From Planctomycetota bacterium (GTDB lineage Bacteria; Planctomycetota; Planctomycetia; Pirellulales; Thermoguttaceae), in NCBI GenBank assembly GCA_023621895.1, contig JAMOAF010000979.1, positions 1-16,577 on the forward strand: a stretch of 16,577 bases of DNA. Reading direction: 5' to 3'. Position numbers and translations under genes: made by a program. Positions within the stretch are counted from its first letter, which is position 1. Each line of letters begins with the position of its first letter. The notes beneath the pieces were generated by a model, which was given only the letters and a program-made list of their open reading frames with translations, had not been told where the DNA came from and made no database searches. Of the stretch, positions 11,901 through 16,577 are shown piece after piece.

Positions 11901-12900
11901 GGCGGCCGCCGCCCAGAACGCCCAGGAGCAGGAGCGGCGCAGTCAACTCCAGCGCCTCCATGCCTTGCAGCAGCAAGTCCGCGAGGAAGCCGAACGGGCG
12001 GCCGTCGAGCTGGCGCAACTGGCGGCCCAGCAGGCCGGCGAGAAAACGAAAGCCGCTGCCGAGAAGATGGGCCAGTCCAACCAGTCCGCTCAGAAAGGCG
12101 ATGCTCAACAGGCGGCCGACCTGGCTGAAGAGGCGCGCCAACGCCTGCAAGAGGCCCGCGACCAGCTTGCCCAACAGCGCCGCCAGGCGGAAGCGGAATT
12201 GGCCTTCGAGCAGATGGCACGCCTTGAGGACGGCCTTAAGGCGATCCGCCAGCGGCAGCAGACGGCGTTGGAGGCCACCGGTCGACTCGAAGGTTTGCAG
12301 CGGGAACAAGGCCGGCTTACCGAGGCCCAAAAGGCGACGCTTCGAGGCCTCGCCGAGGAGCAACGGCTGCTCTGCGACGAGACGCTGCAAGTTCGCGACG
12401 AACTGGCGTCGGCCGCCGTCTTCGCCCTGGTTTTGACGGAGACCGCCAAGGACATGTCTTCTGCCCGGACGCTGCTCGAAGAAGGCACGTTGGGCGCGCC
12501 GGTCCAGCAGGCCGAATCGTCGGCGCTGGCCAGGCTCGATCAGATCCTCGCCGCACTCCAACCCGAGCCGCCCGGCCAGGAAGACTCCCAGTCGGACCAG
12601 GGCGGAAGCCAAGGTGAGGGGAAGACTCCGCCCCCGGCCGCCCCGGGCGACGCCTTGAAAGCGATGGCCGAACTGAAACTGCTCAGGCTGATGCAGATGG
12701 GGATCAACGAGCGCACGCGCGCGATGGACGAGAAGTACGGCGGCGCGGAGAAGATGAGCGAAGCGGCCAAGGAGGAATACACGCGGCTCGGTGAGCAGCA
12801 GGGGCGATTGGCCGATCTGCTGCTCGGCCTGATGCAGCAGGCCGCCAGTCCGGAAGACGAGCCCGACCGGCTTCCCGCACCGCCGCCGGACGGCCGGTGA
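8911..12900 (+). CDS. Large DUF4175-like membrane protein with long coiled coil
   Basis: Uncharacterised protein of 1329 residues, last gene of the operon. A basic N-terminus precedes membrane segments at about 20-45, 53-72 and 151-170. Between the second and third is WRDVDLARRLGHEFPALGDALPSAVEFL, which resembles the start of DUF4175-type proteins. Residues about 180-645 are beta-rich, with Ig-like units such as VPLRASAKDDLAVRRIDLVYL, and should lie outside the cytoplasm. From about 650 to 1215 the protein is a nearly unbroken Ala/Glu/Gln/Arg-rich coiled coil. A Pro/Gln/Gly-rich linker (about 1217-1245) and a final helical segment follow; the end is PPAPPPDGR. The start ATG is preceded by a weak GGGA. 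The size and layout suggest an envelope-spanning scaffold for the MoxR-VWA complex, but this is inference and no enzyme motif was seen. The exact DUF assignment is tentative. Confidence 0.85.
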   Translation: MIHPLEQRLARVRRRVRRLLAAYALSWVLTAAAGALIVVGLADYVFRFQDPGIRLLCSLAVLGVFAWSVRHFLAGALGAAWRDVDLARRLGHEFPALGDALPSAVEFLHQREDDLAGGSASLRRAVVAQTTAKVEKVDFMDAVRAGPTARAAGLSATVLIAAAALLIGAPQSSAIALARLANPFGRTVWPQATHLAILQRGTAPAMQLVRGEAFDVRVFGLAGDPLPENLCIHYRFEPARGAAVDETRVTQPLGDARTTRRVNVESAFAFRFEVDGQPWSQWCKVRVAAGESGSVAAAPNGVSSPVLVARVLPAENTQSAERPNLAVLLQQRRVERVVRGDAFEVDLIDAHGAHLPSRATAFFRFKDDQGRTQAETAPAQHLGERIRLRRENVTRSFEYRVEAGDDLRMPWIPVEVLEAPRIERHRAWIEPPGYSGLPGQPAETLVRGLVGSRLKITAEANRPLASAELCSEKVRTPCRITGPERRTIEVDFAVEQSRVYWFELADADGLAGVDATRWDVRAVPDAAPAVTIERPAANLFVTPQATVPLRASAKDDLAVRRIDLVYLHDGAEGGAAQKLPLYQRAGPAGGQAAAPPAAQQAGELRAIEYDWRLGTLGLRPGSQIAFHVEAADDLPQTGQSETRHINIITPEELAERIAGRQSLILAELARVLEMQRQCRRQVADLEIRLEENARFDQPEVDQLRGAELNQREVHRSLTSRGEGVPVHVVGLLADLDNNGVDNADVRNRMEDILARLDQLDRQHLPAITFHLTAAIKAAQIELEQQPGKGGPELAAENAGPPLGAAGKEQETVIAALEELLGELAQWENYRQFHRQLAQVLREQKDLIGQTATLARNTLGKNLRDLSPQETAELRIQARRQAELARQFSRIEDEMRRGAAQLQASEPAAAETVTQALAEARRRSIAAEMHAAGEDLGANRMAQAGNRQKEVAEGLERLLDILSNRRESELARLARSLRQAEEQLGDLERREADVARQMAAAAQNAQEQERRSQLQRLHALQQQVREEAERAAVELAQLAAQQAGEKTKAAAEKMGQSNQSAQKGDAQQAADLAEEARQRLQEARDQLAQQRRQAEAELAFEQMARLEDGLKAIRQRQQTALEATGRLEGLQREQGRLTEAQKATLRGLAEEQRLLCDETLQVRDELASAAVFALVLTETAKDMSSARTLLEEGTLGAPVQQAESSALARLDQILAALQPEPPGQEDSQSDQGGSQGEGKTPPPAAPGDALKAMAELKLLRLMQMGINERTRAMDEKYGGAEKMSEAAKEEYTRLGEQQGRLADLLLGLMQQAASPEDEPDRLPAPPPDGR

Positions 12901-12960
12901 TCTGTTCGGGTGGATGCGAGGGCTGCGGGCGCGAGCTAAGGCCGTTTAAAGAGCGAGCCA

Positions 12961-13368
12961 TCAACCCGATCCTCGCGGGGCACCACCCACTGATGCTCGG
13001 GTCCGCGGCCGGTGAAAGAACTGAATCGTGCATTTTGCCGGACAACCGTGAACGCTGGTGCCACCCTGTTCGGTTGTGACGAGGCCGGCGGTTGGCTGGC
13101 CGCTCTTCTGGTAGTACCCCTCGGCATGGCGGAGATACGCGGCCAGGACCTCGGCCACGGTCACCTGGTCGCAGACGGGCGCCACGGCCGCGGTAGGATC
13201 GCCGGGCGCGGGTGACGAGACCGACTCGGCCACGAGGCGTTTGTACCGCTCCACGCTTTCGTCAGAGCCGTACTTGCCGAGAAAGACGTGCCGGCCGTTG
13301 AGAATGACTCGGGCGCGGCCAATGGCCTTGTGCAGAGAATACTTGGGAATCCGGGGTCGCTTGGCCAT
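12961..13368 (-). pseudogene. Truncated tyrosine-type integrase (N-terminal part only)
   Basis: Open frame of 135 codons. The first ~93 residues read like the N-terminus of the integrases that are abundant in planctomycetes: MAKRPRIPKYSLHKAIG, then GRHVFLGKYGSDESVERYKRLVAE, then VTVAEVLAAYLRHAEGYYQKSGQPT, a SAM-like core-binding start. After QPT (about position 13090) the resemblance stops and the remaining ~42 residues look like out-of-frame sequence. The catalytic domain with the Arg-His-Arg-Tyr residues is absent from the whole window, so the gene is a remnant. An almost perfect Shine-Dalgarno, AAGGAGGT, lies 7 nt before the ATG, unlike the weak sites in the neighbouring operon. It sits directly downstream of tRNA-Gly on the same strand, the usual place for an integrase of an element inserted at a tRNA. 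It could instead be the result of a local deletion in a formerly full-length gene. Confidence 0.75.
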
Positions 13369-13375
13369 CGTGCGG

Positions 13376-13383
13376 ACCTCCTT
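13376..13383 (-). promoter_or_regulatory. Strong Shine-Dalgarno of the integrase fragment
   Basis: The - strand reads AAGGAGGT, a near full match to the anti-Shine-Dalgarno of 16S rRNA, 7 nt from the ATG at 13368. It fixes the start of the integrase fragment and contrasts with the near absence of such sites within the large operon. Confidence 0.8.
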
Positions 13384-13388
13384 CAGGG

Positions 13389-13414
13389 AAAAGTGGTCAG
13401 TTGACCACTTTTTT
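13389..13414. terminator. Perfect palindrome, bidirectional terminator or operator
   Basis: Arms AAAAGTGGTCA (13389-13399) and TGACCACTTTT (13402-13412) are exact inverted repeats separated by GT. As RNA this gives a 10-bp stem with a 4-nt AGTT loop. Reading +, it is followed by a run of six T (13409-13414); reading -, the stem ends in TTTT then CCC. It therefore fits an intrinsic terminator for + transcripts leaving the operon and possibly for - transcripts from tRNA-Gly. It also lies 21 nt ahead of the integrase ATG, where a repressor operator would sit. The TGGTC...GACCA core resembles half sites of GntR-type regulators, but with different spacing, so no regulator is assigned. Confidence 0.6.
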
Positions 13415-13432
13415 GACCGTCTGTAGGCCGCA

Positions 13433-13449
13433 CTGCCGACCGCCGGCAG
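13433..13449. other. Small inverted repeat downstream of tRNA-Gly
   Basis: CTGCCG (13433-13438) and CGGCAG (13444-13449) pair exactly around a 5-nt loop. On the - strand it lies 39 nt past the tRNA 3' end and has no T run, so it may aid 3' processing or pausing rather than terminate alone. Confidence 0.35.
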
Positions 13450-13486
13450 GTATCACTAAGTCTTGATTCGGCTTGGGTTTACGTTA

Positions 13487-13560
<74 letters not shown>

Positions 13561-13646
13561 GGCACGGTTTCGGTTTTGCGGAGATGCGATTCTGACCGAA
13601 GCGCCGGCGCGGTTATCGCAGCCACTCCGACCGGACCTACGTTCGA

Positions 13647-13675
13647 AATATAACCTCCAGAACCGGCCGCTGCAA
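13647..13675 (-). promoter_or_regulatory. Candidate promoter for tRNA-Gly
   Basis: On the - strand, TTGCAG (13675-13670) is followed after exactly 17 nt by TATATT (13652-13647), a five-of-six match to the sigma-70 -10 box with a weaker -35. Transcription would start near 13640, about 80 nt before the tRNA 5' end. The match is read by eye, and planctomycete promoters are poorly defined. Confidence 0.35.
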
Positions 13676-13728
13676 GGCTCTCTAACATGCTCCCGCAAAA
13701 CGGGGGGGCGCGAGACAGCAAACCGGCG

Positions 13729-13757
13729 TTGCCCGAGATTGCGGCAGTCTCTACACT
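13729..13757 (+). promoter_or_regulatory. Candidate promoter for the C25 peptidase gene
   Basis: TTGCCC (13729-13734) and TACACT (13752-13757) are separated by 17 nt; each matches four of six sigma-70 consensus bases. It would give a leader of about 90 nt before the peptidase start and is divergent from the tRNA promoter candidate. Confidence 0.3.
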
Positions 13758-13790
13758 CCCCTCCCCTCATGCCCGGCTGATGGATTCGTG

Positions 13791-13815
13791 GCGGAACGAG
13801 TCCGAGCGGAACGAG
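13791..13815 (+). repeat. Short direct repeat in the peptidase leader
   Basis: GCGGAACGAG occurs twice (13791-13800 and 13806-13815) with 5 nt between, a 15-nt period, between the candidate promoter and the start codon. It could be a regulator site or chance in GC-rich DNA; the sequence alone does not decide. Confidence 0.4.
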
Positions 13816-13855
13816 GCCTCGGGCATCTTTGCTGAAGGCAACGTCGAATCGGTAC

Positions 13856-15472
13856 ATGGAGGCGCCCGTGGGTGCAGCTTGGTTGGCAGCGGTAATTCTT
13901 GCGTTCCACGCGGGTCCTGATACGGTCGTCGTTTGTCCCGCGGAGTTTCAGCAAGCTTTGGCCCCGTGGGTTACCTGCCGTGAAGCGCAGGGGCATCGGA
14001 TCGCTTTGGTCTCCAACCTGGGAACCACCTCCGAGATTCGGGCGCGGATCGTGCAAGCCGCGGCAGGCGGGCCGCTCAGGGCTGTCGTCTTGGTGGGCGA
14101 CGCCGAGGTCGGCATGGAGCAAGACGCGCGCTTGCGCGCCCGCTGTGTCCCCGTCCACTGGGCCAAGGCGGAGGTCAACGTCCACTTCGGCTCGGAACCG
14201 CATATCGGGACCGATCACTGGTGCGGCGACCTGGACGAGGACGGCGTGCCGGAAGTGGCCGTTGGTCGGCTGACCGCCGATTCGGCCGAAGAGTTGGCAG
14301 CAATTGTTCAGAAGATACTCGCCTACGAGCGATCGACCGATTTCGGCCCCTGGCGGCGGCAACTCAACTTCGTAGCCAGCGCCGGCGGCTTCGGCGCCCT
14401 GGCCGACACCGTGATCGAGAATTCCGCAAAACTATTCATCACGCGCAACATCGCTCCAGCCTACGAGGTCGGCATGACGTACGGGAGCTGGCGAAGCCCC
14501 TTCTGCCCAGATCCGCGCCGATTCCGCGAAACGGCCCTCGCTTCAATCAACAGCGGTTGCCAGTTCTGGGTCTATATCGGTCACGGCTACCACCTCGAGC
14601 TGGCGCCGCTGCGGGTGCCGGGCGCCGAGTTTCCCATCTTCTCAACCAGCGACACCGGACAACTCGACTGCCGCGAAGGACGCCCCATCGCCCTGTTTCT
14701 CTCCTGCTACGCCGGAGCGTTCGATGCCTATGACGACTGCCTTGCTGAAGAAATGCTTCGCGCTCCCGGCGGGCCGGTCTCAGTCATCGCCGCGAGCCGA
14801 GTCACCATGCCCTACGCAATGAGCCTGATGGCGCTGGAACTGTGCCGGCAGACGCTCGACGGGCCGGCTGAGACGCTAGGCGAATCGCTGCTGGCGGCGA
14901 AACGCCAACTCGTGATCGACGGCGCCGAGCGGAGCGACGCGCGAGCCGCACTCGATGCGCTGGCCGCGGTTGTCAGCCCCACGCCCGACAAGCTGGCCGA
15001 GGAGCGCCGCGAACACGCCCTGTTGTTCAACCTGATCGGCGACCCGCTGCTCCGCCTGCGGCGGCCGAAACCGGTTGAACTCGTCGCGCCGTCCGAGATT
15101 TCGCCGGGCGGAACCCTGGCAGTCACCGGCTCAAGCCCGATCGACGGCCGCGCGCTGGTCGAGCTGGTCGTGCCGCGCGACCGGCTGGTGATGGGCTGGT
15201 TCCGCCGCAGCGAATTGCCACGGACGCCCGAAGACTGGGCGAGTTTTCAAGAAGTCTATGCCAAGGCAAACGACCGGCGGCTGGCTTGGGCCGAAACCGA
15301 GGTCCGCGGGGGCCGGTTCGCCGCCACTCTGACCGTGCCCGAAAACGCCCGGGGAAGTTGCCACATTCGCGTGTTTGTCGAAGGCAGCGAAGATTTCGGC
15401 CTGGGCGCGGCGGAGACCACGGCCAAGCCGGTTGCTCTGGCCCGGAAACCCGGCGAAGCAACCATGCGTTAG
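13856..15472 (+). CDS. Secreted gingipain-like cysteine peptidase (family C25)
   Basis: Predicted exported peptidase of 538 residues. Residues 1-20 form a short signal peptide (WLAAVILAFHAG). The C25 fold runs to about 402: AVVLVGDAEV near 76-85, the family motif CGDLDEDGVPEVAVGRL (123-139), catalytic His243 in VYIGHGYH, catalytic Cys284 in ALFLSCYAGAF, and the closing FNLIGDPLLRLR (391-402). A beta-sandwich domain of about 130 residues follows (SPGGTLAVTGSSPIDGRALVELVV), comparable to the Ig-like domain after the gingipain catalytic domain. There is no long propeptide and no recognisable type IX secretion C-terminal domain, so export is probably by Sec. Start choice is open: ATG 13856 has no Shine-Dalgarno, but GGAGG (13858-13862) stands 5 nt before an in-frame GTG at 13868, which may be the true start; TTG 13829 is less likely. 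It is a single-gene unit, convergent with the transporter gene. Substrate unknown. Confidence 0.88.
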   Translation: MEAPVGAAWLAAVILAFHAGPDTVVVCPAEFQQALAPWVTCREAQGHRIALVSNLGTTSEIRARIVQAAAGGPLRAVVLVGDAEVGMEQDARLRARCVPVHWAKAEVNVHFGSEPHIGTDHWCGDLDEDGVPEVAVGRLTADSAEELAAIVQKILAYERSTDFGPWRRQLNFVASAGGFGALADTVIENSAKLFITRNIAPAYEVGMTYGSWRSPFCPDPRRFRETALASINSGCQFWVYIGHGYHLELAPLRVPGAEFPIFSTSDTGQLDCREGRPIALFLSCYAGAFDAYDDCLAEEMLRAPGGPVSVIAASRVTMPYAMSLMALELCRQTLDGPAETLGESLLAAKRQLVIDGAERSDARAALDALAAVVSPTPDKLAEERREHALLFNLIGDPLLRLRRPKPVELVAPSEISPGGTLAVTGSSPIDGRALVELVVPRDRLVMGWFRRSELPRTPEDWASFQEVYAKANDRRLAWAETEVRGGRFAATLTVPENARGSCHIRVFVEGSEDFGLGAAETTAKPVALARKPGEATMR

Positions 15473-15621
15473 ATACACGCGGGATGGACATTCTGGCCTG
15501 TCTCGTGGTTACCGAACGGTGGGGCGGCGCTGGCGGTTCGGTTGTGTCGGAGTTGTCCGGTTCTTGGTTACGGATAGGTAGTTCAAGCCGTTTCGGGTTG
15601 GGTCGCTTTGCACCACCCTAC

Positions 15622-15657
15622 AGCCGGGGCTGTCGGCTGAATTGCCGCCGGGCGGCA
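15622..15657. other. Two hairpins between convergent genes
   Basis: AGCCG/CGGCT (15622-15626 with 15634-15638) and TGCCGCC/GGCGGCA (15643-15649 with 15651-15657) lie in the 195-nt space between the convergent peptidase and transporter genes. Neither has a T run, so they are weak candidates for ends of transcripts from either side. Nothing else was seen in this space. Confidence 0.35.
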
Positions 15658-15667
15658 GGTCCGCGGA

Positions 15668-16552
15668 CTACACAATGCCCGTATCCTCGGGCGAGACAGC
15701 ATGATTTTTTCTGCGCGCGGTTGCCATGAACCAGAGCGTGGGGGCGACCACCAGGGCCATGCCAACAAGTGTCGCCGCGCGGAAGGCGTAGCCCCAGATC
15801 AACGTGTCGTACCCGAAAGCAAAGAGAACCTGGGTCAGGCTCACAACCGCCACCTCGGAGGGCGGCCCGGCGGCAAAGGCCAGCGTGAGAAACAATTGCC
15901 CCACGGTGGCCGCCAACCCCACGCCCAAAAGCGTCAGCATGACCCAGCCATCAAACAGGACATTCGCGGAGACCGTCCACTGGCCGAAACAAAACATGCT
16001 CGCCAGCGCAAACATCAGCGCGACCAGGGAAAAGTGAAACACCACGACCTGCGTGCTCATGTCCTGAAGACGATGCAGGGCGATCATCGCCAGCGCGATG
16101 GTAAACGAGCCCAGGACGGCGACCAGCACCGCGTAGTTTCCCGCGGCCGCCTGCGGCTGTTGGACGAGCGCCACGCCGACGATTCCCGCCAAGACCGCCA
16201 GCCAGACGCTCTTTCGCGGCCGCTGTCTCAACAGTGGCCAGGACAAGAGAGCCACCCAAATCGGGTAGATATTTGTCAGTGTGATGACGATGGAAACGGG
16301 GAGGTGCGCGAGGGCAAAAAATGTGCAGACCAGGCTGACGCCGCCCGGCAAGCTCCTCAACCACAGGCTGCGGGGTTTCCAGAAATGCAGTCTAACGCCC
16401 GCGAGCACCGCCGCGACGCCAAAGACGACCAGTGTCACGAAGGCCCGGACCAAGGCGACAATTTGCCAGTCCACGTTGTCGCGGAGCGCATGGGCCAGCG
16501 CTCCCATCGTTGCGAAGGAAAAGGCGGAAACCAGCATCCAGAGGTATGCCAC
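15668..16552 (-). CDS. EamA/DMT-superfamily membrane transporter
   Basis: Inner-membrane protein of 294 residues with about ten hydrophobic segments in two homologous halves, the layout of EamA (drug/metabolite transporter) proteins. The first half begins AYLWMLVSAFSFATMGALAHAL and includes FFALAHLPVSIVITLTNIYPIWVALLSW, a strong EamA pattern. The second half contains the matching FAAGPPSEVAVVSLTQVLFAFGYDTLIWG. The tail is basic and polar (ARRKNHAVSPEDTGIV), expected in the cytoplasm. The substrate cannot be told from sequence; relatives export amino acids, nucleosides or other metabolites. I placed the start at GTG 16552 because GGAG lies 6 nt before it; TTG 16564 would add 4 residues, and since the frame stays open to the window edge an upstream start outside the window cannot be excluded. 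Confidence 0.92.
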   Translation of the reverse strand: MAYLWMLVSAFSFATMGALAHALRDNVDWQIVALVRAFVTLVVFGVAAVLAGVRLHFWKPRSLWLRSLPGGVSLVCTFFALAHLPVSIVITLTNIYPIWVALLSWPLLRQRPRKSVWLAVLAGIVGVALVQQPQAAAGNYAVLVAVLGSFTIALAMIALHRLQDMSTQVVVFHFSLVALMFALASMFCFGQWTVSANVLFDGWVMLTLLGVGLAATVGQLFLTLAFAAGPPSEVAVVSLTQVLFAFGYDTLIWGYAFRAATLVGMALVVAPTLWFMATARRKNHAVSPEDTGIV

Positions 16553-16577
16553 CTCGATCTCCAATTGTATGCGCTGC

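Noticed and set aside
8878..12612. A 1244-codon open frame on the - strand opposite the coiled-coil gene
   Set aside because: It mirrors the + gene, shows no recognisable domain, and long antisense frames are expected in GC-rich coding DNA. The + frame has clear membrane segments, Ig-like strands and coiled coil.
12866..12898. ACCGGC/GCCGGT inverted repeat at the end of the coiled-coil gene as operon terminator
   Set aside because: Lies inside the coding end, has a loop of about 21 nt and no T run.
13687..13920. A 77-codon + frame covering the peptidase leader
   Set aside because: No recognisable features, overlaps the peptidase start in another frame and contains the candidate promoter.
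15286..15729. A 147-codon + frame across the end of the peptidase and the convergent gap
   Set aside because: Arg/Gly-rich out-of-frame translation of the peptidase end, with no start signal.

Overview
The window is GC-rich and densely coded, with few Shine-Dalgarno sequences inside its main operon. The gene types point to a planctomycete, probably Pirellulales-like: a PQQ/BamB-type propeller protein leading a MoxR operon, BatA-type VWA membrane proteins, a planctomycete-style integrase fragment and a gingipain-like C25 peptidase. This assignment comes from recognising families, not from a search.

Positions 56-12900 hold six genes on the + strand that look like one operon. They encode (1) a secreted or membrane-anchored protein with helical repeats and a beta-propeller, (2) a MoxR AAA+ ATPase, (3) a soluble DUF58 protein with a VWA fold, (4) a BatA-type membrane protein with a VWA domain, (5) a second membrane VWA protein, and (6) a 1329-residue membrane-anchored protein with a very long coiled coil. 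Genes 1/2 are 2 nt apart, genes 2/3 overlap by 50 nt and genes 4/5 overlap as ATGA. The only sizeable gap (80 nt, with a perfect hairpin) lies before gene 6. MoxR-VWA sets are thought to be chaperone-like: MoxR remodels or loads metal on client complexes and the VWA proteins bind partners through MIDAS sites. All three VWA domains here keep their MIDAS residues. The client, and the roles of the propeller and coiled-coil proteins, cannot be read from the sequence.

Positions 12901-13560 look like a scar of a mobile element. A tRNA-Gly(CCC) gene on the - strand is followed, on the same strand, by the N-terminal third of a tyrosine-type integrase that loses family resemblance after about 93 residues. 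A strong Shine-Dalgarno and a perfect palindrome lie just ahead of the fragment.

Positions 13561-16577 hold candidate promoters for the tRNA (- strand) and for a secreted C25 (gingipain-like) cysteine peptidase (+ strand), then a convergent EamA/DMT-type transporter on the - strand whose 5' end lies at the window edge. Nothing else was found in the intergenic stretches beyond the hairpins and repeats listed.
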